Both the position numbers and the translations under genes were made by a program. A stretch of 6,669 nt of DNA, taken from positions 1 to 6,669 of the forward strand of contig JASHSR010000554.1 in the NCBI GenBank assembly GCA_030038645.1, written 5' to 3'. Shown piece by piece: positions 1-6,175 of this stretch; the stretch's first letter is position 1, and the number at the start of each line of letters is the position of its first letter. This DNA is from Gammaproteobacteria bacterium. Its GTDB lineage: Bacteria; Pseudomonadota; Gammaproteobacteria; Steroidobacterales; Steroidobacteraceae. Under the pieces are notes generated by a model. It saw nothing but the letters and a program-made list of their open reading frames with translations. It was not told the DNA's origin and made no database searches.

Positions 1-89
1 CGCGCGCCGAGCTCGACGCGCTGGCCTCCGGCACGAAGCATCCGCTCGGACGGATAGAGCTCGAAAGGCCCGACGCGTATCAGATCCAT
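1..89 (-). CDS. N-terminus of a winged-helix (Trans_reg_C type) transcriptional regulator, partial
   Basis: On the minus strand an ATG at 89-87 opens a frame that stays open to the left edge. The 29 complete codons read MDLIRVGPFELYPSERMLRA followed by GGQRVELGA. The pattern 'GPFELxPxxRxLxxxGxxVxLG' is the typical first beta-hairpin of the OmpR/PhoB/CadC effector domain (Trans_reg_C), which binds direct-repeat DNA. The domain starts within about five residues of the ATG, so no receiver domain precedes it. That points to a one-component CadC/ToxR-like protein, or a winged helix fused to a C-terminal sensor, TPR or TolB-like part, rather than a classical response regulator. The next upstream in-frame stop is at 140-138, with no other ATG or GTG between, which fixes the start. 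The ribosome binding site is weak. A TATAAT box lies about 48 bases upstream, and the gene is divergent from the UrcA gene. The remainder is outside the window, so the sensor part cannot be judged. Confidence 0.72.
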   Translation of the reverse strand, partial: MDLIRVGPFELYPSERMLRAGGQRVELGA

Positions 90-136
90 ACGGCTCGTGC
101 CTACCGCGGGTTCGCTCGAAGCGGCGAATGAAGTGA

Positions 137-142
137 ATTATA
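137..142 (-). promoter_or_regulatory. -10 box of the divergent regulator gene
   Basis: Read on the minus strand, 142-137 is TATAAT, a perfect sigma-70 -10 hexamer in an AT-rich island. No good -35 hexamer lies 16-18 bp upstream. That position is occupied by the 11-bp TTCA repeats, as in activator-dependent promoters where the regulator replaces the -35 contact. Transcription would start near 130 and give a leader of about 40 nt. Confidence 0.55.
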
Positions 143-147
143 GACTC

Positions 148-191
148 TTCAGAAACGATTCAGATACGTTTCAGCAAAGATTCAAGATTTC
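148..191. promoter_or_regulatory. Four tandem 11-bp direct repeats (TTCAGAnACGA type), probable operator
   Basis: Four adjacent 11-base units start at 148, 159, 170 and 181: TTCAGAAACGA, TTCAGATACGT, TTCAGCAAAGA and TTCAAGATTTC. TTCA is invariant, TTCAG is present in the first three, and the period is exactly 11 with no gap. The register does not continue on either side (137 and 192 do not fit). Tandem direct repeats of 10-11 bp, one helical turn, are the known target geometry of PhoB/OmpR-type winged-helix regulators, and the divergent gene at 1-89 encodes such a domain. The array covers the -35 position of the minus-strand TATAAT promoter. It also covers the -35 position of a plus-strand promoter whose weak -10 could be AATGCT at 207-212. 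One array could therefore control both the regulator and the UrcA gene. The repeat geometry is seen directly; the identity of the bound protein is inferred. Confidence 0.72.
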
Positions 192-253
192 ACTCCGAGC
201 CTGCGGAATGCTGTCGTCGTGCAGCATCTCAACCCAACTCCGGGAGAACGACG

Positions 254-616
254 ATGAACACCCAGCTCAGATTCGCATCGGTCATCACAGCCCTGGCCAC
301 GGCGGTCGCGCTCTCCGCGCCGTCCTTCGCGGCGGCGCCGGCGCAGGCTCAGCCGGCAGCGCCGACGCAGGTCGTGCACTTTGCCGACCTCGACCTCTCG
401 ACAGGCGCGGGCGTCCACATGCTCTACGGCCGCATTCGGACCGCGGCGTGGCAGGTCTGCTCGAAGATCGTCGCTCCGACGAACGCGGCGAGCGGCATGG
501 AGAATCTGCAGTGCCGCGAGACCCTCATTGATGCCGCCGTGGCGCAGGTGAACCGGCCGGCGCTTACTGCACTGCACACGGGCAAGGTTGGGCGCAGGCT
601 CGTTGCCCGCCGCTGA
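254..616 (+). CDS. UrcA family protein (small secreted protein)
   Basis: This 120-residue protein belongs to the UrcA family, named after a uranium-induced gene of Caulobacter. Its biochemical function is unknown. Residues 1 to about 26 form a Sec signal peptide: a short basic start (MNTQLR), a hydrophobic core of Ala/Val/Leu, and Ala-rich cleavage options after SFA (24-26) or AQA (30-32). The mature part carries the family signature: VxFADLDLSTGAGVxMLYxRI (41-61), then a helix ending QVC (Cys69), a variable loop, Cys87 in LQCRETLIDAAV, and VNRPALTALH (99-108). The two cysteines probably form a disulfide in the periplasm. GGGAG at 242-246, seven bases before the ATG, is a good ribosome binding site. 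The gene stands alone, with the tandem TTCA repeats upstream and a strong terminator downstream. It is divergent from a winged-helix regulator that may control it. Family assignment is confident; the role is not. Confidence 0.9.
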   Translation: MNTQLRFASVITALATAVALSAPSFAAAPAQAQPAAPTQVVHFADLDLSTGAGVHMLYGRIRTAAWQVCSKIVAPTNAASGMENLQCRETLIDAAVAQVNRPALTALHTGKVGRRLVARR

Positions 617-638
617 CCCCCTTCGACGGCATCGTGCG

Positions 639-672
639 AGCGGCGGGCGAATCCTCGCCCGCCGCTTTGTTT
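639..672 (+). terminator. Intrinsic terminator after the UrcA gene
   Basis: A perfect 12-bp stem (639-650 paired with 655-666; left arm AGCGGCGGGCGA) closes on a four-base ATCC loop. TTGTTT (667-672) follows directly. It begins 22 bases after the UrcA stop codon and makes that gene monocistronic. Confidence 0.92.
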
Positions 673-740
673 GGGGCCCTGATGGCTTGCAACACATTGG
701 TTTTATTGATATTTCTGCCGCGCTCGGCTCCGGCCGCGGA

Positions 741-773
741 TTTAGAATAAATTCATTACGCTTTCAAGACGCC
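741..773. promoter_or_regulatory. Possible second TTCA-type 11-bp repeat array upstream of the DUF4242 gene
   Basis: In the AT-rich part of the 617-826 spacer, three consecutive 11-base units begin at 741, 752 and 763: TTTAGAATAAA, TTCATTACGCT and TTCAAGACGCC. The last two keep TTCA exactly 11 bp apart, and the first matches TTCAGAAACGA at 7 of 11 positions. The resemblance to the 148-191 array is real but weaker, because the ACG part is shifted by one base. It ends 53 bases before the ATG at 827, a plausible activator position. TAGAAT (743-748) could instead be a -10 box, though no convincing -35 was found. The rest of this spacer holds only the terminator at 639-672. Confidence 0.33.
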
Positions 774-826
774 GTTGCCCGCGCGCGCGAGACTGCTCGC
801 GCCATCCACCATCTGCGGAGCGAGCC

Positions 827-1099
827 ATGCCGAAGTTCGTGATCGAGCGAGAGATTCCCGGGGCCGGCAAGCTGAGTCAGAGCGAGCTCAAAGCCATCTC
901 GAAGAAGTCGTGCGGAGTGCTGAGCAGCCTCGGCCCGAGCATCCAGTGGATGCAGAGCTACGTCACCGGCGACAAGATCTACTGCGTCTACTACGCGACC
1001 GACGAGTCGCTGATCAGGCGGCACGCGGAGCTCGGGGGCTTCCCGGCCAACAAGATCTCGGTCGTGAGCACGGTCATCGATCCCGCAACGGCGGAGTAG
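827..1099 (+). CDS. DUF4242 (SCO4226-like, nickel-binding type) protein
   Basis: This 90-residue soluble protein has no signal peptide or membrane segment. It matches the DUF4242 family, whose structurally studied member SCO4226 of Streptomyces is a small ferredoxin-like dimer that binds nickel. Hallmarks are the N-terminal strand FVIEREIPGAGKLS (4-17), the helix with KKSCGVLSSLGPSIQW (26-41), the strand pair SYVTGDKIYCVYYA (44-57), the helix with IRRHAELGGFPANKI (63-77, including His66), and the final VSTVIDP (79-85). The length is normal for a single-domain member. GGAG at 817-820, six bases before the ATG, supports the start. The protein is probably cytoplasmic and its physiological role is unknown. 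Metal binding here is inferred from the family, not shown by the sequence. The next gene is 183 bp away and has its own promoter-like box, so co-transcription is uncertain. Confidence 0.88.
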   Translation: MPKFVIEREIPGAGKLSQSELKAISKKSCGVLSSLGPSIQWMQSYVTGDKIYCVYYATDESLIRRHAELGGFPANKISVVSTVIDPATAE

Positions 1100-1116
1100 G
1101 ATGCGACGGCCGAGCG

Positions 1117-1189
1117 GATGCAGCGCTGGAGGAGGGTCCCGCCCGCTGGGCGGGATGCAACGCTGAGTAGGGCCCCGCCCGCCGGGCGG
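1117..1189. repeat. Imperfect tandem repeat (37 + 36 bp), each copy ending in a GC-rich hairpin
   Basis: Copy A (1117-1153) and copy B (1154-1189) both begin GATGCA, continue CGCTG and AGGG, and end in a CCCGCCC...GGGCGG dyad. They differ by a few substitutions and a small indel. Copy A forms an 8-bp stem (1137-1144 with 1148-1155, loop GCT). Copy B forms a 6-bp stem (1175-1180 with 1184-1189, loop GCC). A partial third start (GATGCGACGGC) is seen at 1100-1110. Neither hairpin is followed by a T-run, so they are poor intrinsic terminators. A REP-like element or a processed mRNA structure between the two small genes is possible. A third hairpin follows, GGGTCG at 1192-1197 with CGACCC at 1203-1208. 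Confidence 0.6.
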
Positions 1190-1219
1190 CCGGGTCGCGA
1201 ATCGACCCCGGACTGCGCC

Positions 1220-1253
1220 CGAGTTCCGCACCGGAACTCGCACAAGGTATAGT
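1220..1253 (+). promoter_or_regulatory. Perfect palindrome plus -10 box upstream of the EthD gene
   Basis: CGAGTTCCG (1220-1228) is mirrored by CGGAACTCG (1232-1240) around a CAC centre, a perfect 9-bp inverted repeat. TATAGT at 1248-1253 matches the -10 consensus at five of six bases. The best -35 is the weak TTCCGC at 1224-1229, inside the left arm with an 18-bp spacer. The dyad therefore sits over the -35 and spacer, where a dimeric repressor or activator would act. Transcription would start near 1260. Alternatively the dyad is the end of an upstream transcript, but no T-run follows it. Confidence 0.5.
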
Positions 1254-1282
1254 CGCCCTCCCCCGAACCGGAGAGCATCCCC

Positions 1283-1600
1283 ATGATCACTGTGACCGTG
1301 CTGTACCCGAACAAGGACGGCGCCAAGTTCGACATGAGCTACTACCTCGGCAAGCACATCCCGATGGTCAAGAAGCTGCTCGGGCCCGCCCTCAAGGGAG
1401 TGGTCGTGGAGCAGGGAGTCGCGGGAGGCGTACCGGGATCCAAGGCGACCTACGGCGTGGTCTGCCACCTGCGCTTCGATTCCGCCGAGGCGTTTCAGGC
1501 GGCCTTCGGCCCGCACGCCGCAACCGTCCAGGCCGACGTGCGCAACTACTCGGGAGGCGTCGAGCCGGTCATTCAGCTGAGCGAGGTGAAGCTCTCCTGA
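1283..1600 (+). CDS. EthD family protein
   Basis: This 105-residue protein matches the EthD family (small dimeric alpha/beta barrel, ferredoxin-like). The founding member is needed for ETBE degradation by the EthABC P450 system in Rhodococcus, but most members are of unknown function and are often called 'EthD family reductase' without proof of reductase activity. Signatures are VTVLYPNKDGAKFDMSYYLGKHIP (4-27, with the conserved His25), the central loop GVVVEQGVAGG (39-49), the strand CHLRFDSAEAFQAAFGPH (61-78) and the end NYSGGVEPVIQLSEVKLS (88-105). Length is typical. GGAG at 1270-1273, nine bases before the ATG, supports the start. There is no signal peptide, so the protein should be cytoplasmic. 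No P450, ferredoxin or ferredoxin reductase gene lies in the window, so there is no contextual support for an ether-degradation role. Confidence 0.88.
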   Translation: MITVTVLYPNKDGAKFDMSYYLGKHIPMVKKLLGPALKGVVVEQGVAGGVPGSKATYGVVCHLRFDSAEAFQAAFGPHAATVQADVRNYSGGVEPVIQLSEVKLS

Positions 1601-1618
1601 GCCCGACGGAGCTGCAGC

Positions 1619-1714
1619 GGCGCCACCGGCGGCGCCTGTAGCGCCTGCGGCACGGGCGGTCGCTGCGACACCCGCGCACCCGCAGCACCTGCAGCACCTG
1701 CGCCACCGGCGGCG
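1619..1714. repeat. Low-complexity spacer with direct repeats between the EthD gene and lhr
   Basis: The 144-bp spacer is almost pure G/C and repetitive. A 15-base unit GCGCCACCGGCGGCG occurs at 1620-1634 and again at 1700-1714, exactly 80 bp apart. GCAGCACCT is repeated in tandem at 1682-1690 and 1691-1699. GGCGCC at 1619-1624 and 1631-1636 forms a short dyad. The frame of lhr is open throughout this spacer back to the EthD stop codon (1598-1600), but it contains no ATG, GTG or TTG, so the helicase cannot be extended upstream with a normal start. Confidence 0.6.
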
Positions 1715-1732
1715 GCGTGGCCGCCGGCACGC

Positions 1733-1744
1733 TATGCTGCGAGG
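1733..1744 (+). promoter_or_regulatory. Putative -10 box of a leaderless lhr transcript
   Basis: TATGCT (1733-1738) is followed by six bases and then the ATG at 1745. This is the spacing expected if transcription starts at or next to the A of the start codon. GAGG at 1741-1744 abuts the ATG and is too close to act as a Shine-Dalgarno site, and no other is present. No -35 box is recognisable in the GC-only sequence upstream. Leaderless translation is inferred from this geometry. Confidence 0.42.
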
Positions 1745-4700
1745 ATGCGCCCGCTCGAGGCATTCCATCCCGCCGTAGCTACTTGGTTCGCGAAGACCTT
1801 TGCGGCGCCGACTCCGGTGCAGGCGCAGGCCTGGCCGGCGATTCAGGCGCGCCGTCACGCGCTCGTCGCGGCGCCGACCGGCTCCGGCAAGACGTTCGCA
1901 GCGTTCCTCGCCGTGCTCGACCGGCTGGTGCGCGAAGGCCTCGCCCGCGGACTCGCGGATGCGACCCGCGTCGTCTACGTGTCACCGCTCAAGGCGCTGT
2001 CGAACGACATTCAGCGCAATCTATCGGCGCCTCTCGACGGCATCCGCGAGGAGCTGCGGATACTCGGCCTCGCGCCGGTCGAGATTCGCACGATGGTCCG
2101 CACGGGCGACACTCCGCAGCAGGAGCGCGCGAGCATGCGGCGCAAGCCGCCGCACATCGTGGTGACGACGCCGGAGTCGCTGTACATCCTGCTCGGCTCG
2201 CAGTCCGGCCGCAAAATGCTCGCGACGACGGAGACCGTCATCATCGACGAGATCCATGCCGTCGCCGGAAACAAGCGAGGCGCGCACCTCGCCCTCTCGC
2301 TCGAGAGGCTCGAGGCGCTGACGGCCGCGCCGCCCACGCGCATCGGCCTCTCGGCGACGCAGAGGCCCCTCGAGGAGGTCGCGCGGTTCCTGATCGGAGC
2401 GCGGGAGGACGCCTGCGCCATCATCGATGCCGGCCACGCCCGGCGGCGCGATCTCGCGCTCGAGCTGCCTTCCGCGCCGCTCGAGGCGGTGATGTCCGCG
2501 GAGGTGTGGACCCAGGTCTACGACCGCTTGGCGGCGCTCGCCCGCGAGCATCGCTCCACGCTGGTCTTCGTCAACACGCGGCGGCTCGCCGAGCGCGTGG
2601 CGAGACAGCTCTCCGAGCGGCTCGGGGCCGAGAGCGTGACGGCGCATCACGGGAGCCTCGCAAAGGAGCGCAGGCTCGCTGCCGAGCAGCGCCTGAAGCG
2701 CGGGGAGCTCAAGGCGCTCGTCGCGACGGCGTCGCTCGAGCTCGGCATCGATATCGGAGAGGTCGACCTCGTCTGCCAGCTCGGCTCGCCGCGCTCGATC
2801 AACGCGTTTCTGCAGCGCGCCGGCCGCTCGGGCCATGCCGTCGGCGGCCTCTGCAAGGGCCGGCTGTTTCCGCTTTCCCGCGACGACCTGGTGGAATGCG
2901 CGGCGCTGCTCGACGCCGTGCGCCGCGGCGAGCTCGACCGATTGACGGTCCCCGCAGGCTCGCTGGACGTGCTGTCGCAGCAGATCGCCGCGGAAGTCGC
3001 CGCGCGTGAGTGGGGTGAGGAGGAGCTCTTCGGGCGCGTGCGCGCGGCTCACCCTTATCGCAACCTCGATCGTGGCGACTTCGACGACGTGGTGCATATG
3101 CTCGCGGAGGGCTTCAGTACGCGCCGTGGACGGCATGGCGCGCTCATCCACCACGATGCGATCCACCGTCTGCTGCGGCCGCGGCGCGGGGCGCGCCTCA
3201 CCGCGCTCACCTCGGGCGGGGCGATCCCCGACACGGCGGACTATCAGGTGGTGCTCGAGCCCGCGGGCCACCTCGTGGGAACGGTCAACGAGGACTTCGC
3301 GGTGGAGAGCCTCGCCGGAGACGTATTTCAGCTCGGCAACACGTCCTACCGCATCCTGCGCGTGGAGCGCGGCACGGTGCGCGTCGAGGACGCCGAGGGC
3401 ACGCCGCCGTCCATCCCCTTCTGGCTGGGCGAGGCTCCGGGACGGACGGACGAGCTGTCCTGCGCAGTCTCGCGGCTGCGGCGCGGGCTCGAGGAGCAGC
3501 TCGAGGTCTCCCGCGACGCCGCGCTCGGGTGGCTCACCGCCTCGGGGATCGGCGAGCCCGCCGCATCGCAGCTCGTGGACTACCTCGCGGCGGCGCGCGC
3601 CGCGCTCGGCTGCCTCCCGACGCAGGACACGGTGGTGCTCGAGCGCTTCTTCGACGAGTCGGGCGGCATGCAGCTCGTCGTGCACGCGCCCTTCGGCATT
3701 CGGGTCAACCGCGCGTGGGGGCTCGCCCTGCGCAAGCGCTTCTGCCGTCAGTTCAACTTCGAGCTTCAAGCGGCCGCGACCGAGGACAGCGTGGTGCTGT
3801 CGCTCACGACCGCGCACAGCTTCGAGCTCGGCGAGACGGCGCGCTATCTGCGCTCCGCGACCGTGCGCCCGCTGCTCACGCAAGCGGTCTGCGCGGCACC
3901 GATGTTCGCGACGCGGTGGCGGTGGGTCGCGTCGATCGCGCTCGCGCTGCCGCGCTTTCGCGGCGGGCGGCGCGTGCCGCCGCCGCTCGCGCGCATGCAG
4001 GCGGAGGACTTGCTCGCGGCGGTGTTCCCCGACCAGGTCGCCTGCGCGGAGAACCTGACGGGCGAGCTCGAGATTCCCGACCATCCGCTCGTCAAGCAGA
4101 CGCTCCGCGACTGTCTCGGGGAGGCGATGGACATCGAGCGCTTCGAGGCCGTGCTGCGCGCGCTCGAGAGCGGCGCCGTGCGGGTCGTTGCGCGCGATCT
4201 CACCGAGCCCTCGCCACTTGCCCTCGAGGTGCTGGCGGCGCGTCCCTACGCCTACCTCGACGATGCGCCGCTCGAGGAGCGCCGCACGCAAGCGGTGATG
4301 AGCCGGCGCTGGCTCGATCCGCAGTCCGCCGCCGACATCGGCAAGCTCGATGCCGAGGCCGTCGCCCGCGTGCGCGAGGAAGCTTGGCCCGACGCCGCGA
4401 GCGCCGACGAGCTGCACGATGCGCTGCAATGGCTCGGCTTCCTCACCGCAGAGGAGGCTCGGCGCAATCCGGCGTGGGCCCCGCTGCTGGATGAGCTGGC
4501 CGCGGACGGCCGAGTGGCTCGCATCTCGGCGTCCACGGAAGCGGAGATCGAGCTCACGTTCGCCGCGGAGCGGCACGGACTCTTTCGCGCGCTGTTCCCG
4601 GCGGGCGCGATCGCTTGGGGCTCGGCTGCCGGCGGCTCGGCGGCCGGGGCTTCGGCGGCGCGCGCCTCGGATGCCAGCCCGGCCGCTGAGGGCTCGGCTG

Positions 4701-6175
4701 CAGACGGCCCGGACGCGAAGGGGCCGCCCCCGATGCCGGCCGACCGGCACTGGAGCCGCGAGGAGGCGTTGGTGGAAATCATCCGTGGCCGCCTGGAAGG
4801 CCTCGGCCCCGTCACGGCGGCCGACCTCGCCGCATCGCTCGGCCTCGCCCAGGCCGAGATCGATACGGCGCTCGCCGCGCTTCAGGCCGAGGGGTTCGCT
4901 CTCCGCGGCCGCTTCACGCCGAGCGCGACCGCCGACGAGTGGTGCGAGCGCAGGCTCCTCGCGCGGATCCACCGCTACACGGTGAAGCGCCTGCGCGCCG
5001 AGGTGAGTCCCGTGACGGCGCGCGAGTTCCTGCGCTTTCTCGCAGAATGGCAGCGCCTCACCCCCGAGACTCGCATGCAGGGCCCCGATGCGGTGGGTCT
5101 CGCGCTCTCGCAGCTCGAGGGATTCGAGGCGCCCGCCGCGGCATGGGAGGCGGAGATCCTTCCCGCGCGCATTGCCGAGTACGAGCCTGCTTGGCTCGAC
5201 GAGCACTGTCTCGCGGGGCGGTTCGTGTGGGTGCGGCTCGCCTCGCGGTCCGCCGATTCCCGCGGAGGCGCCGCGCCGGTGCGGGCGACCCCGATCGCGC
5301 TGCTCGCCCGCCGCAACGTGAGGCTCTGGGCAGCCCTCGCCGATCCGCCGCGACCCGAGCACCTCACGGCCCGGGCGCGGGCGGTGAGCGATTACTTGCG
5401 GGAGCGCGGCGCCTCATTCTTCGATGAGATCGTGGACGGCGCTCGACTGCTCGCCGCGCAGGCCGAGGAGGCGCTTGCGGAGCTCGTCGGCGCCGGCCTC
5501 GTCCGCTCCGACAGCTTCGGCGGGCTGCGCGCCCTGCTCGTGCCCTCGGACCGGCGGAGGGGCTCCCGACAGGCCGGGGCGAGAGGGTTGCGCCGCATGC
5601 GCCGCGCGGCGCTCTACGGGATGGCCGATTCGGGCCGGTGGGCTCTCGTCCGCGGCACCGAGGCCGCCGAGCGCGGCGAGGCCGTCGAGCATCTGGTCCG
5701 CACGCTGCTGCGCCGCTGGGGGGTCCTCCTTTGGCGCCTGCTGGCGCGGGAACCCTCTTGGACGCCCCCCTGGCGCGAGATCCTCGCGTGCTGTCGCAGG
5801 CTCGAGGCGCGCGGCGAGATCCGCGGGGGACGCTTCGTCGCGGGCTTCTCGGGCGAGCAGTACGCGGCCCCCGACGCCATCGGGCTGCTACGGGACGTTC
5901 GGCGCAGGCCAGGAGCGGACGGGAGCCTCTCGCTCTCGGCCGCCGATCCCCTCAACCTCCTCGGGATCGTCACGCCGGGCCCGCGCCTTCCGGCGCTCAC
6001 CTCGAACCGCGTGCTCTACCGCGACGGCCTGCCCATCGCGACCTTGGCGGGAGGGGAGGTGCGGCTGCTCGAGCGCCTCGACCCCCGGGAGGAGTGGGAG
6101 GCCCGGAACGCGATCCTGCGCAACGGCTCGCGGCCACCAGCCGGATTGCAAGCGAGCCGCGCGCGTCGGCGATGA
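1745..6175 (+). CDS. lhr: Lhr-type ATP-dependent helicase (full-length, core plus C-terminal domain)
   Basis: This 1476-residue large helicase-related protein is close in size to E. coli Lhr (about 1540 residues). Lhr enzymes are superfamily 2, 3'-to-5' ssDNA translocases that unwind RNA:DNA hybrids and DNA, and are linked to DNA repair. All core motifs are intact: PTPVQ (22-26), Walker A APTGSGKT (43-50), SPLKALSND (80-88), TPES (142-145), DEIH (168-171), LSATQ (202-206), LVFVNTRR (273-280), ATASLELGIDIG (327-338) and QRAGRSGH (357-364). The Lhr-specific winged-helix and accessory region follows to about 950. A low-complexity linker (957-1000) leads into the C-terminal part, whose end carries the family blocks GGRFVAGFSGEQYA (1361-1374) and DPLNLLGIVTPG (1401-1412). 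In E. coli this part is a series of winged-helix domains related to the AlkZ/YcaQ fold and has been linked to uracil-DNA glycosylase activity. The ATG at 1745 is the only usable start. No ligase or phosphoesterase neighbour is seen, unlike the short ligase-associated Lhr type. Confidence 0.95.
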   Translation: MRPLEAFHPAVATWFAKTFAAPTPVQAQAWPAIQARRHALVAAPTGSGKTFAAFLAVLDRLVREGLARGLADATRVVYVSPLKALSNDIQRNLSAPLDGIREELRILGLAPVEIRTMVRTGDTPQQERASMRRKPPHIVVTTPESLYILLGSQSGRKMLATTETVIIDEIHAVAGNKRGAHLALSLERLEALTAAPPTRIGLSATQRPLEEVARFLIGAREDACAIIDAGHARRRDLALELPSAPLEAVMSAEVWTQVYDRLAALAREHRSTLVFVNTRRLAERVARQLSERLGAESVTAHHGSLAKERRLAAEQRLKRGELKALVATASLELGIDIGEVDLVCQLGSPRSINAFLQRAGRSGHAVGGLCKGRLFPLSRDDLVECAALLDAVRRGELDRLTVPAGSLDVLSQQIAAEVAAREWGEEELFGRVRAAHPYRNLDRGDFDDVVHMLAEGFSTRRGRHGALIHHDAIHRLLRPRRGARLTALTSGGAIPDTADYQVVLEPAGHLVGTVNEDFAVESLAGDVFQLGNTSYRILRVERGTVRVEDAEGTPPSIPFWLGEAPGRTDELSCAVSRLRRGLEEQLEVSRDAALGWLTASGIGEPAASQLVDYLAAARAALGCLPTQDTVVLERFFDESGGMQLVVHAPFGIRVNRAWGLALRKRFCRQFNFELQAAATEDSVVLSLTTAHSFELGETARYLRSATVRPLLTQAVCAAPMFATRWRWVASIALALPRFRGGRRVPPPLARMQAEDLLAAVFPDQVACAENLTGELEIPDHPLVKQTLRDCLGEAMDIERFEAVLRALESGAVRVVARDLTEPSPLALEVLAARPYAYLDDAPLEERRTQAVMSRRWLDPQSAADIGKLDAEAVARVREEAWPDAASADELHDALQWLGFLTAEEARRNPAWAPLLDELAADGRVARISASTEAEIELTFAAERHGLFRALFPAGAIAWGSAAGGSAAGASAARASDASPAAEGSAADGPDAKGPPPMPADRHWSREEALVEIIRGRLEGLGPVTAADLAASLGLAQAEIDTALAALQAEGFALRGRFTPSATADEWCERRLLARIHRYTVKRLRAEVSPVTAREFLRFLAEWQRLTPETRMQGPDAVGLALSQLEGFEAPAAAWEAEILPARIAEYEPAWLDEHCLAGRFVWVRLASRSADSRGGAAPVRATPIALLARRNVRLWAALADPPRPEHLTARARAVSDYLRERGASFFDEIVDGARLLAAQAEEALAELVGAGLVRSDSFGGLRALLVPSDRRRGSRQAGARGLRRMRRAALYGMADSGRWALVRGTEAAERGEAVEHLVRTLLRRWGVLLWRLLAREPSWTPPWREILACCRRLEARGEIRGGRFVAGFSGEQYAAPDAIGLLRDVRRRPGADGSLSLSAADPLNLLGIVTPGPRLPALTSNRVLYRDGLPIATLAGGEVRLLERLDPREEWEARNAILRNGSRPPAGLQASRARRR
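4613..4744 (+). repeat. Ala/Ser/Gly-rich linker repeat inside lhr
   Basis: Residues 957-1000 of Lhr consist mostly of Ala, Ser, Gly, Asp and Pro, with recurring GSAA/ASAA units. The DNA shows repeated GGCTCGGC and GCTTCGGCGGC-like blocks. It separates the helicase core from the C-terminal extension and ends where folded sequence resumes (HWSREEALVEIIRGRLEGLG). It is probably a flexible tether that grew by repeat slippage. The reading frame is intact across it. Confidence 0.7.

Noticed and set aside
97..697. Other frames around the UrcA gene (plus 97-531, minus 182-697)
   Set aside because: They overlap the operator array or the terminator and the UrcA coding frame, have Arg-rich shadow composition, and lack ribosome binding sites.
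1192..1240. Hairpins before the EthD gene as intrinsic terminators of the DUF4242 gene
   Set aside because: Stems are present but none is followed by a T-run, so intrinsic termination is not supported.
764..1858. Minus-strand open frame of 364 codons over the DUF4242 and EthD genes
   Set aside because: It lies antisense to two well-recognised families, and its product is Arg/Gly/Ala/Cys low-complexity where it crosses the repetitive spacer.
1717..4058. Plus-strand frames of 430 and 350 codons overlapping lhr
   Set aside because: They are out of frame with the conserved helicase motifs and extremely Arg/Ala/Ser-rich.
2021..5362. Very long minus-strand open frame (1113 codons) opposite lhr
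   Set aside because: It is antisense to a fully conserved helicase. Its product is a low-complexity Arg/His/Glu/Ala-rich sequence with no recognisable domain, as expected when GC-biased codons on the other strand remove stop codons.
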